From Bacillus sp. NP157 (lineage in GTDB: Bacteria; Pseudomonadota; Gammaproteobacteria; Xanthomonadales; Rhodanobacteraceae): a DNA stretch of 64,000 nt. The notes beneath the pieces are model-generated. The model did no database searches. It saw nothing but the letters and a program-made list of their open reading frames with translations, and was not told where the DNA came from. The DNA is taken from contig CP076546.1 of NCBI GenBank assembly GCA_018889975.1, forward strand, positions 2,356,001 through 2,420,000, read 5' to 3'. The translations under genes were made by a program, and so were the position numbers. Position 1 is the stretch's first letter; every line of letters starts with the position of its first letter. This document shows positions 18,713 through 26,392 of this stretch, piece by piece.

Positions 18713-20764
18713 GGCCTCGGGCGCTGCAGTCACATCACGCTTCGCGGCGTTTTTAGCCGCCAGGTATTCCCGCTTGTCGAGACGGCGAATTTTGTGATGC
18801 GCGGGGACCACGTCGGGTGACTCAAGCGCTTCGGCCGGTGCATCGAACACCTGGCCGACCGACGCGTCATCCACCAACGGGCCGTTGTGCCCAACCGTCG
18901 CATCGGGCGCTTCCGCTGCCGGTGCTGCGACGCGCGCCTCGTCGGCCAGACGCCCCAGCAGCTCCTGCTCGGTGCCCATCTCCGGGCTGTGCTCCCCCGC
19001 ATTCTTGGGCTGCGTCGTCCAGGCGGCGGCCCGATGCGGCGTGCGACGTTGTTGCAGCACCACGCCAGGGACATCAATCATGGGCAAATCGGGACCCAAC
19101 CCCGCAACGAGCATACGAGAGTAGAACCCATGGGGGAATTCGAGCGAGCGCTTGGTTGTCCGAGGACCTAGCAGCTCCGTGAGCTGATACGGCTGGACCG
19201 ACGAACGCCACTCTTCGTGAATACTGGAGCTTTCGCCGCTACCGCTTGAGTTCACGGCAAGGATAGAGACGCGCTCCTTCCCCATCAGCTCGGCAATCGT
19301 GTCGCGGGATTGGCTCGGCTGAAGGCGACCCACAATGTGGGTGCCGATCATCGACCCCAAGCTATTCTTTGTGGTCGAGCCCCAGACCTCCTCGATTTGA
19401 TCAAGCGTCTGGCAGCCGCCGACGAAGACCACGCCCTTGCTTCGACCTCGCTCTATCAATTCGGCAAACGGGATAGCGCCGAGGGACGGCAGTTCGTCCA
19501 GCACAAAGGCGAGCGTGCGCCCGTGCTCATCGTCCGGCAGTTCCGGGCTAAGCACTCGTGGCGTCAACAGTCGAAGCACCGCTCCATAGAACGCCTGGTT
19601 GAGTTCCGCGTTCGGCCCCGCCTGAAGCAAGATTTGCCGGTGGGGACCTGCGTAACCATCCGACGCCCACTCGCGGAAGCTGATGCTGGGTAATCGCGCG
19701 CCATCGGTTGAATGAAGCGTGGGCCAAGCCGCCGCCAGGTCAAACAGCGGTTTGCAATACGACGTCACACTACTCAACACATTGTCGGCCTGCTCCCCGT
19801 CGTTGCTTACAAGCGCATGGGCGGACGGGTGATGCTTCTCCAATCGCTGCGCCATGGTCTTGCGGTCGGATGCCAATCGGCGTGCCAGCTCACCCCACGT
19901 CCACTGACGAGGTAGCTCGTTCTGAAGCGAGATCAACACTCCTTCAAGGATGGATTTTGCGGCATTCGTGAAATACGGATTGCCGTCATCAGACGGCACA
20001 ATGGCCGACGACAAAATTTGGGCATCGGATGCACTGCGGCAGTCGGCGGCAATGTCCCAAATGAGGGAGCGGGAGTCCCATGGCGAGAACAACGAGACCG
20101 TGCCATTCATTCCCAAGAAATACGAGGTGAAATCCGATTTGACGTCGTAGATCAGCGCCCGATGACGCTGCTCGATCAGCTGCTGCACCAGCGGAAGGAT
20201 GGCCTGCGTCTTACCAGAGCCCGGGGAGCCATAGAGCAGCACGCCGCGGGTCCAGCGCTGCTTCGGCAGCCAGACGCCGCCCAGGTGCATGAAGCCTCGC
20301 TCACCGTGACACTCCTCCGCACTGACGCGCGTCAGCTCCGCCTTGGCGTCGGCCCCTTGCAGCAGTCGTGGCCCGGCCAGATGGCGCGTGCGGGACACGG
20401 GGACGAGGCCGGCCTTGAAGCGCCACGCCGCGGCGACGAGGGCCACCAGCAGGGCCGGCGCCAGACGAGCATGGAGTGCAGCCACCGCGCGGCCGTCGTA
20501 GGCTGGGTTGTCAACGAGCGCGTGACTGTGCGGCGCTACATAGGACAGCAACACCGACGGATAGGCGAAGATCTGGGACAACAAGCCCCCGGGCGGCACC
20601 TGCGGCGACCAAGGGAGCGCCCACCATTGGGCCGCCGACAGGGTCACATCCACCCCGACGAGCGCCACAAGCGCGGACAGGAATGCGAGGTCCAGTCGAA
20701 TGAACGGCACGCTGGGCGCGTGGTTCGCCGGCGGCTTCGAGAAGAGCCAGATTGGGCGGGTCAT
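18710..20764 (-). CDS. Type IV coupling protein, TrwB/TraD-like
   Basis: 684 residues. Two N-terminal membrane segments (about 20-45 and 105-120) precede the motor. Walker A is YGSPGSGKTQ near 177, followed by ALIYDVKSDF. Walker B is TLAFVLDELPSLG near 419, followed by FVGGCQTLDQIEEVWG. The C-terminus (about 560-684) is a variable acidic/basic tail. Family role: hexameric ATPase that brings the relaxosome to the secretion channel. The start overlaps the ankyrin gene stop by 4 nt (ATGA), and the relaxase follows 54 nt downstream under its own promoter. It is probably the cognate coupling protein of the MobF relaxase. Confidence 0.9.
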   Translation of the reverse strand: MTRPIWLFSKPPANHAPSVPFIRLDLAFLSALVALVGVDVTLSAAQWWALPWSPQVPPGGLLSQIFAYPSVLLSYVAPHSHALVDNPAYDGRAVAALHARLAPALLVALVAAAWRFKAGLVPVSRTRHLAGPRLLQGADAKAELTRVSAEECHGERGFMHLGGVWLPKQRWTRGVLLYGSPGSGKTQAILPLVQQLIEQRHRALIYDVKSDFTSYFLGMNGTVSLFSPWDSRSLIWDIAADCRSASDAQILSSAIVPSDDGNPYFTNAAKSILEGVLISLQNELPRQWTWGELARRLASDRKTMAQRLEKHHPSAHALVSNDGEQADNVLSSVTSYCKPLFDLAAAWPTLHSTDGARLPSISFREWASDGYAGPHRQILLQAGPNAELNQAFYGAVLRLLTPRVLSPELPDDEHGRTLAFVLDELPSLGAIPFAELIERGRSKGVVFVGGCQTLDQIEEVWGSTTKNSLGSMIGTHIVGRLQPSQSRDTIAELMGKERVSILAVNSSGSGESSSIHEEWRSSVQPYQLTELLGPRTTKRSLEFPHGFYSRMLVAGLGPDLPMIDVPGVVLQQRRTPHRAAAWTTQPKNAGEHSPEMGTEQELLGRLADEARVAAPAAEAPDATVGHNGPLVDDASVGQVFDAPAEALESPDVVPAHHKIRRLDKREYLAAKNAAKRDVTAAPEA

Positions 20765-21078
20765 TGGCGGATCCTCGACTCCCCGGACCAGAAGGCATCC
20801 ATCCCGACGTTTTGCGTCCGGTGCCGCCGAATTCCCTCAAGCACGTCAATCACGCTCACCCCACGCTCGTCTCGGGCATAAGGGTCAGCTCCGTGCTCCA
20901 GCAGATAAACCGCGATGGTCCATTGCACGGTCAGCACCGCCACCAGAAGTGGGGTTTGACCGGCCGTGTTGCGCACATCGACAGCGGCCCCGCGTGCAAC
21001 CCACTGACGGACCGACGTGAGATCGCCTGCTGCGGCCGCGTCGTGCAGTGGTTGCGAGGGCATTTCAACCATCGTCAT
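20761..21078 (-). CDS. Ankyrin-repeat protein between prepilin and coupling protein
   Basis: 105 residues with about two and a half ankyrin repeats: PLHDAAAAGDLTSVRQWVARGA, TPLLVAVL...AVYLLEHGADP, and RDERGVSVIDVL. It starts 1 nt after the prepilin stop and overlaps the coupling-protein start by 4 nt, so the three genes form one translationally coupled operon. It could be a scaffold or inhibitor protein. It is one of four ankyrin genes in the window. Confidence 0.75.
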   Translation of the reverse strand: MTMVEMPSQPLHDAAAAGDLTSVRQWVARGAAVDVRNTAGQTPLLVAVLTVQWTIAVYLLEHGADPYARDERGVSVIDVLEGIRRHRTQNVGMDAFWSGESRIRQ

Positions 21079-21639
21079 TCAAGCCCCCACAAACATCATG
21101 GTGACCTGATTTTGCTCGTAGCATTTCTGCACGATCCAGGACGGGTCACTCAGGCCATTAATCGCCACCGAGGTCCCCGAGACCATTACGTAGCCGGGGC
21201 TGAACTGTGGGGCGACCGCGGTTGCGAGGTGCGCGCAGACTCTGGACGGGACGTTCGTGTAATTGACGGTAAACCCAAACGTCGTGTTGCCAGGCAAGTA
21301 ATAATTTCCGCCGATGGTCACGGGTCCAAATGGGCTGGTGAGCGACGTTCGACCGTCCAGCATGTCCGCAGGCGGGACACCCATGGCGATCGCCGCTGCC
21401 GTGGATATGCCGTGGTAAGGGTTGGGGCCGAAGAGGCCATAGGTCGAACGGAAATTGGCAGTGATGGTCTCGAGGTGGGTTGCTTCATGGTCCGCCCGAA
21501 TGCCGTCGCGCACATACGGATACACGATGAACGCCGCGATGGTCAGCAACGTGAGGACGCCGAGGACCAGCAGTAATTCGACGAGGGAGACGCCGGCCTG
21601 GCGAGGCGGCGTGCGGGCGGCGTTGACGGGGCGGCGCAT
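21079..21639 (-). CDS. Type IV prepilin-like protein
   Basis: 186 residues from the ATG at 21639, which is chosen because the family-1 promoter lies just upstream (a longer frame would run through it) and AGGA lies 8 nt before it. The class III leader ends RQAG, followed by VSLVELLLVLGVLTLL: cleavage at G|V and the conserved Glu at +5. The C-terminal domain has a Cys pair (CAHL and KCYEQ) of a D-region type disulfide. It resembles the PilS pilins of conjugative thin pili. First gene of the operon with ankyrin and coupling protein. No pilus assembly ATPase or prepilin peptidase is seen in the window. Confidence 0.82.
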   Translation of the reverse strand: MRRPVNAARTPPRQAGVSLVELLLVLGVLTLLTIAAFIVYPYVRDGIRADHEATHLETITANFRSTYGLFGPNPYHGISTAAAIAMGVPPADMLDGRTSLTSPFGPVTIGGNYYLPGNTTFGFTVNYTNVPSRVCAHLATAVAPQFSPGYVMVSGTSVAINGLSDPSWIVQKCYEQNQVTMMFVGA

Positions 21640-21669
21640 GGCGAGAATTCCTACGGGGACTAACCACCG

Positions 21670-21694
21670 TTGATCGGAATATGGCGATGCGCAA
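21670..21694 (-). promoter_or_regulatory. Family-1 promoter-like site upstream of the prepilin operon
   Basis: On the minus strand: TTGCGC, 9 nt, TTCCGATCAA, then CGGTGGTTAG. It ends 30 nt before the ATG at 21639 and matches the adhesin promoter at 11667-11691 almost base for base. Confidence 0.75.
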
Positions 21695-22064
21695 GGCCCC
21701 GGGAGTGGAATAGTTACGAGACTTCCCGGGTAGACGGCTAATGCATTTGACGACCTAGCCGTGCACAACATCGGCCTAGGATGGCATTGGACTGGCAAGA
21801 CCCGAGAGATAAGCCCCGAACCGCGGTCGAGCCACGACGGCGAGGGGTCAAGGGGCAAGACGCAAGACCGAGTTTATCGGCTATAGAAGCGCTGGCCAAC
21901 TGCTGAGCGGATCTCTCGTCTATTCTCGTTTTCTGGCGCAAACTCAGGGGAGCAAGGCGGCTCCCGTCAGCCCCGTCCGAGCCATACTTGCGACGCTCTC
22001 GCTTGCCTGCTAAAAACGCGTGAACCTTGCCTAACCGACTCCGATCGTCCTTACAGGGATCCGT
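21695..22064. other. Gene-free spacer between divergent units
   Basis: No convincing coding sequence. It must hold the promoter of the rightward HEPN gene at 22065. I see no strong repeat or terminator in it; a CCCGGG pair at about 21702 and 21726 is the only symmetric element. Confidence 0.4.
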
Positions 22065-23369
22065 ATGTCTGACGTCAATCTACCCGCCGTGCTCGAAAGC
22101 ACGATTCCGGTGCTTGATCAGCTCACGAAAGCTCTCAACGTGCCCCGTGGCATCCTTGCATCTGATGAGGAAATTCAAACCGCCTGGAGTAATCTGCCTG
22201 GCGTGCTGAAGAAAATCCCCGCCGCCCTGCGAACAGAAGGAATGGTTCGCATGTGTGTTGCTATCGCGTCAGGCCTATTCGATAGCGCGATCAACTACAT
22301 TTGGAATGCTTCGGTCATCGAGCTGCGCGAAAAGGTTAAACGCTTCGGTCTCCCCGTGGTTGCACAAATAACTGGAAAAAATGCGTTTGATGAAGACGCG
22401 CTTGTGGATTTCAAAGATGCAGAGCTGCTGTCACTTTGCCTCAAGCTTAATCTCATCACCGAGGACGGCTTCTTCTTCCTAGACCAATGCAGAGACATTC
22501 GAAACAATTTCTCCGCCGCCCACCCGGTCGTCGGAAAAATCGATGACCATGAATTCATTGGCTTCGCAAATCGTTGCGCGAAATACGCTCTCGGAAATGA
22601 GCAAAATCCCGTCGGCGTCGATCTTTCGGCGTTTGTAATAGCGATCAAAAGTGGAAAATTCTCAGATCAGCAGAGGGAGCAGTGGGCGCATAGAATCCAA
22701 AAGACTCACGACGCGCAGCAATATCTTATTTTTGGTTCGCTCCATGGAATGTATAGTGATCCAACCAGTAACGAAGAGGCGCGTGTCAATGCGCTTTCTA
22801 TTGCCGCAGATTTCTCGACAAAGTTCGCACCCAAGGTTCAATCGGACCTAATCAACCGACACCATGATTACATCGCAAAGGGTGATGAGCAGCGCCACAA
22901 GGCGTCGCAGCAGTTCTTTGAGAAGCTCGGAATGCTTGCACTCCTCGGCGAGCACGAAATTCACTCATTAATGTCGAACGCCTGCAAAAGGCTGCTGGGC
23001 GTGCACCAGTCGTATGACAATTTTTACAACGAACCCCCCTTCGCAGAGCGACTTCTGCAGTTGGCACAGCAGACGGCAGTTCCAAATACCGTCAAGCCCG
23101 AGTTTGTCGAGACTGTAGTGACCGCCGGGACCGGCAACCAATACGGCGTCTCCAACGCAGCACTGGGCGCATACGAGAAGATGATCAAAGGTTTTTCGCC
23201 AAGCGAGGTCGAGATCATGCTCGGACTCCCTCAGGCTAACGGCATCATTGGTGCTCGCCTAAACGCCTATGCGTCGTGTCGCGACAGATTCAAGAAGCTT
23301 GTGGCGCTCATAGACCCGAGTTCGGTGCCTGCAAAAGCTGCCGGGGCTTATGCGTTCTGGACTAAATAA
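22065..23369 (+). CDS. HEPN-motif protein, possible toxin or RNase
   Basis: 434 residues, soluble, mostly helical. It contains CRDIRNNFSAAHP at about 142-154, an R-N...H arrangement (R146, N147, H153) matching the catalytic R-N-x(4-6)-H motif of HEPN RNases. A second half (about 200-434) is helical with no motif I know. Base composition is lower in GC than neighbouring conjugation genes, suggesting separate acquisition. HEPN proteins often act as RNases in abortive infection or toxin-antitoxin systems. No antitoxin partner is adjacent. The function is inferred from one motif only. Confidence 0.55.
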   Translation: MSDVNLPAVLESTIPVLDQLTKALNVPRGILASDEEIQTAWSNLPGVLKKIPAALRTEGMVRMCVAIASGLFDSAINYIWNASVIELREKVKRFGLPVVAQITGKNAFDEDALVDFKDAELLSLCLKLNLITEDGFFFLDQCRDIRNNFSAAHPVVGKIDDHEFIGFANRCAKYALGNEQNPVGVDLSAFVIAIKSGKFSDQQREQWAHRIQKTHDAQQYLIFGSLHGMYSDPTSNEEARVNALSIAADFSTKFAPKVQSDLINRHHDYIAKGDEQRHKASQQFFEKLGMLALLGEHEIHSLMSNACKRLLGVHQSYDNFYNEPPFAERLLQLAQQTAVPNTVKPEFVETVVTAGTGNQYGVSNAALGAYEKMIKGFSPSEVEIMLGLPQANGIIGARLNAYASCRDRFKKLVALIDPSSVPAKAAGAYAFWTK

Positions 23370-23446
23370 CACTAGAATTTGGTCGATTAATTTCACGATC
23401 TAAGATACCTCGAGATTTTTTGCGGGAGTGTGGCAAGGCATCTCAG

Positions 23447-23920
23447 TCAGATCTTTCCCATCGAAAATCGCAAACGTGGCCACGGGCTCCGCGCACGACT
23501 GGGTGCGGTCGCGCGGCCGCCCACCCGAGGCTCATCGCTCGATGTCCAAATGCTCTTCGGCGCAGGGCGAGCAAGCGCCCTAGCCTTCCAGTCGGGCTCG
23601 GACGCCGCCGAGGCAAACTCCGCCCGTGGTTCGGGGAGCCAGGAGATCGGCACCCATACGCCGCGCCGGTCGCCCAGTGGGGTGGCCGCAAGCGACCCGT
23701 TGGACAACGCAAATTGCGTCGCCAACGCGCACTCCGCCCCCGAGGGTCGCGGCGTCAGCTGGAGCGACCCCACCGCCTCCAGGAAATGCAGGAACTCACC
23801 TAACAGGTGAAGTCCCGCCACGCCGGCCAAGAGCGAGCCCAGTTGCGCCGCGATTGAACTGGTCAATTCGTGGTCCTCCAACTCGTCCATGGGGATGAAG
23901 AAGTGTGTGACCGCGCTCAT
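23447..23920 (-). CDS. Hypothetical protein coupled to an L,D-transpeptidase gene
   Basis: 157 residues from the ATG at 23920, which overlaps the upstream gene's stop as ATGA; a longer frame to 23971 would only run into that gene. The N-terminus has MDELEDHELTSSIAAQLGSL and then a hydrophobic stretch LLAGVAGLHLLGEFLHFL. There is no signal peptide. Unrecognised. Coupling suggests it works with the transpeptidase. Confidence 0.55.
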   Translation of the reverse strand: MSAVTHFFIPMDELEDHELTSSIAAQLGSLLAGVAGLHLLGEFLHFLEAVGSLQLTPRPSGAECALATQFALSNGSLAATPLGDRRGVWVPISWLPEPRAEFASAASEPDWKARALARPAPKSIWTSSDEPRVGGRATAPSRARSPWPRLRFSMGKI

Positions 23921-24564
23921 ATGGTGTCTCCAGGGGTGCACGCGTCGTGGGTCGCGAACGCTCGGCGCCATTCGTTAGGTAGGACCCAAGGTTGGGGGTT
24001 CAAGGCGGCACAGTGCGGGATGGGAAGCCCGGGTCCGGCGATGTAAAGGTAAGCGCCGGTCAGCGAGCCCCAGCGTCGCTCGAGGGTCGGCAGGACGATC
24101 GCGCTCACCGCCGCACATCCGGCGCTGTGGCCCACGTGCTGCGGTAACACATAAGCCGCTGGATGAAGGACCACATCGCGGGCGAAGGCGTGGGCGTTGG
24201 TCAGTGAGAGCCCCCCGAGGCGATAGCTGCGCCCGTGCGCTCCGATGTAGGCAGCGCCAATGCGGTAAAGCCCGAGGGAGGTCATCCCGGACCCCTCCAG
24301 GTCACTGAACTGCGTGGCGTGCCCGTCGCGCTTGGGGTCGGACCCAAAACCGTGGGCGACCTGCGTTTGCAAAACCAAAACAGGGTTGGCTGGGTCCGAC
24401 AGGTCCAGCACCCACAATCGCGGCGCAAGACTCGGCTGCGACATGTCCGCCACCAGCAGGTGGGTGGGTGGAAACCCTAAAGCCCCGCAAACAGCGGACG
24501 CCCAGGCTTGCCTGGCAATCGCTGGCGGAAGATCCGGGACGCGGGAGAAATCGGGAATAATCAT
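23917..24564 (-). CDS. Murein L,D-transpeptidase catalytic-domain protein (YkuD-like)
   Basis: 215 residues matching the YkuD_2 pattern: LWVLDLSDPANPVLV, VAHGFGSDPKRDGHATQFS, TSLGLYRIG, YIGAHGRSYRLGGLSLTN, RDVVLHPAAYV and the catalytic Cys segment GHSAGCAAVS near 150. Family role: cleaves or cross-links peptidoglycan stem peptides. I see no clear signal peptide at the annotated start, so export is uncertain. Expressed from a family-2 promoter and followed by a coupled hypothetical gene. On a conjugative element it might remodel the wall for the transfer apparatus (inference). Confidence 0.75.
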   Translation of the reverse strand: MIIPDFSRVPDLPPAIARQAWASAVCGALGFPPTHLLVADMSQPSLAPRLWVLDLSDPANPVLVLQTQVAHGFGSDPKRDGHATQFSDLEGSGMTSLGLYRIGAAYIGAHGRSYRLGGLSLTNAHAFARDVVLHPAAYVLPQHVGHSAGCAAVSAIVLPTLERRWGSLTGAYLYIAGPGLPIPHCAALNPQPWVLPNEWRRAFATHDACTPGDTI

Positions 24565-24574
24565 GGTAGTTCTC

Positions 24575-24654
24575 TTGGGGTGATATTTGCTTCCTTACGA
24601 TCCACGTTAAGCGATCTCACCGGATGCGCAAGGGGTCGCGGAAGGGGGCTGCAG
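24575..24654 (-). promoter_or_regulatory. Family-2 promoter with conserved leader, L,D-transpeptidase operon
   Basis: Reading leftward: CTGCAG (24649-24654), -35 TTGCGC (24626-24631), 16 nt, -10 TAACGT (24604-24609), then the leader element GAAGCAAATATCACCCCAA (24575-24593). The ATG follows after 10 nt with no good Shine-Dalgarno. One of six copies. Confidence 0.8.
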
Positions 24655-24761
24655 ACGCCTCACCTACCTTTCCCCCCTATTCCAGATCAGGGGGCAACTC
24701 ATGGTTTTGCACGGGCGCAAAACCGCACTACCCTTGGGCTTCACTGACGAGGAGCCGACGG

Positions 24762-25016
24762 ATGGCGCAACGGGGATCAATCACCTATGACAGGAAACCG
24801 GGGTCGCGATTTGGCACGACCACCTACTACCTGGCGACGACGAGCGATGTGGTTCGCTTTTATCTTTTCGAGGAACCCAAGGAGGGGTCACCTGGGACCT
24901 ACAGCTTGATCGACCAGTTGGACCGGAGCCGCCTGCAAGGCGCCGGTGACAAAGCCACTGCAAAGGAGTGGGCCAAACGGCTCGGTCTAACCACCTATAT
25001 TTACGTTCGCGTATAA
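24762..25016 (+). CDS. Small hypothetical protein
   Basis: 84 residues from the ATG at 24762, which has GAGGAG 7 nt upstream; a longer frame upstream lacks a site and would cross the divergent promoter. The product is rich in Tyr and Thr near TTTYYLATTSDVVRFYLFEE, with a probable beta sheet followed by a helix (DKATAKEWAKRLGL). Unrecognised. Same strand and 32 nt before the PD-(D/E)XK protein. Confidence 0.5.
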   Translation: MAQRGSITYDRKPGSRFGTTTYYLATTSDVVRFYLFEEPKEGSPGTYSLIDQLDRSRLQGAGDKATAKEWAKRLGLTTYIYVRV

Positions 25017-25048
25017 GCGTTCGTCGCCAAGGGCACAGGGAGTAGGAA

Positions 25049-25912
25049 ATGGAGCGCAGGGAAACGGCGGTCGTTGCCGCCAATATGTGGGGGAGCAAGG
25101 AATACCAAGCACGGGCTCGGGAGGCAGTCCCGATCCTGGTGCGGCAGGCCCTGGCGGGGCAGCCTATTTTCTATCAGACCTTGGCGGCCGAATTGGGGAT
25201 GCCAAATCCCCGAAACCTCAATTATCCGCTCGGCAGCGTCGGCCAGACCTTGGTCGAACTGGGTCAGCAATGGGGTGAGCCGATTCCTCCGTTGCAGTGC
25301 CTCGTGGTCAATCAACAGGACGCGACGCCCGGTCAAGGCTTCGGATGGTTCATGCCAGACCCCGAGGGTTGGAAGCGGATGAGCCCTATGGAGCGTCGTC
25401 GAACCACCGAGCAGGTGATGCAGCAGATCTATGCTTATCCGAAGTGGTCCGCCGTGCTTGCGGCGCTCAAGCTTGAGCCGGTCAAGAACGACTTCGGCGA
25501 CTTGCTGAAGCAGGCGGCAAGCATGCGCGCGGGTGGCGAAGGCGAGGCGCATAAGCGATTAAAGGACTACGTTCGTCTGCATCCCAACGTTGTGGGCGCC
25601 AAAACGTGGGGCCGTCCGGGCCGAGCAGAGGAACGCCTGCCCTCCGGCGACAGCCTGGACGTGTTCTTTGATGCCGGGGCCGAATGGATAGCCGTCGAGG
25701 TCAAGCCTATCGGCTCGGATGAGCCGGACTTGGCCCGCGGGCTATATCAGTGCGTGAAATACACCGCAGTGCTTCGGGCGATGGTGGTGGCCGACCAAGT
25801 CAACGTCGACGCGCGTTCAGTGCTGGTCATCGAGGGTCTGCTGACGCCCCGCCTACGGCTACTGAAGACGATGCTGGGCGTATCTGTCATTGAGGGGTTC
25901 CGCGTCCCATAA
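25049..25912 (+). CDS. PD-(D/E)XK nuclease-like protein
   Basis: 287 residues. An N-terminal helical region (about 15-130) is followed by a C-terminal core with SGDSLDVFFDAGAEWIAVEVKP (about 200-223), where the Asp and the E-x-K make a PD-(D/E)XK active site. A preceding GEGEAHKRLKDYVRLHP helix fits the core fold. Start backed by GGGAGTAGGAA. Family members include restriction enzymes and conjugation or repair nucleases, and substrate choice is unknown. The N-terminal part could bind DNA. Confidence 0.6.
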   Translation: MERRETAVVAANMWGSKEYQARAREAVPILVRQALAGQPIFYQTLAAELGMPNPRNLNYPLGSVGQTLVELGQQWGEPIPPLQCLVVNQQDATPGQGFGWFMPDPEGWKRMSPMERRRTTEQVMQQIYAYPKWSAVLAALKLEPVKNDFGDLLKQAASMRAGGEGEAHKRLKDYVRLHPNVVGAKTWGRPGRAEERLPSGDSLDVFFDAGAEWIAVEVKPIGSDEPDLARGLYQCVKYTAVLRAMVVADQVNVDARSVLVIEGLLTPRLRLLKTMLGVSVIEGFRVP

Positions 25913-25960
25913 AGAAAGGGCGGCACCATGGCCGCCCTGCTCTTTACACCGTTCATGTCT

Positions 25961-26194
25961 TTAGCGGTCTCGACCGCCGCGCTCTTTGTTGTCATCGGCT
26001 TGCGCGCGGCTGTTATCCCAACCAAATGCACGTGGCGCGCGAGACGGCGCCTCGCGCTCCGGCACCTGCCGGCTTTGCCGTCGGGCATTGATCCGGTCGG
26101 CCAATGTGCCGGCCGCAATCTGCCCTTCATCCTGCGCGCGGTCCAGCCGCGCAGGTAACTCTTGCTTCAAATAATTTCGATCGAGGATGGACAT
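25961..26194 (-). CDS. Small basic protein, paralogue of the upstream small gene
   Basis: 77 residues. The N-terminus MSILDRNYLKQELPARLDR aligns with MTIDRRYIKTQLADQLQQL of the neighbouring gene at 26198-26392, so the two are paralogues with shared N-terminal helices and diverged, Arg/Pro-rich tails. It ends the long leftward operon of the second coupling-type ATPase. Possibly a small partner of that ATPase. No known family. Confidence 0.55.
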   Translation of the reverse strand: MSILDRNYLKQELPARLDRAQDEGQIAAGTLADRINARRQSRQVPEREAPSRAPRAFGWDNSRAQADDNKERGGRDR

Positions 26195-26197
26195 TTT

Positions 26198-26392
26198 TTA
26201 CTCCACAGTAGTAGTAGTTGCTGTGCCTAGCCGCCGCGCGCGGCGGCTGGATGGGACCTCGGGTTTACGTGGGGTTGGCTTCTCCGGTGGTCCGACACGA
26301 TAGGGTTCGGGATGCGGCGCGCGGTCTGTCTTCGCCAATTGCTGCAACTGGTCCGCGAGCTGCGTTTTGATGTAGCGACGATCAATGGTCAT
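26198..26392 (-). CDS. Small basic protein coupled to the second coupling-type ATPase
   Basis: 64 residues: an N-terminal helix resembling that of the next gene, then a Pro/Arg-rich tail (PEKPTPRKPEVPSSRRARR). The start overlaps the ATPase stop by 4 nt (ATGA), and the next small gene starts 3 nt downstream. Translational coupling suggests matched expression with the ATPase. Unrecognised. Confidence 0.55.
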   Translation of the reverse strand: MTIDRRYIKTQLADQLQQLAKTDRAPHPEPYRVGPPEKPTPRKPEVPSSRRARRLGTATTTTVE

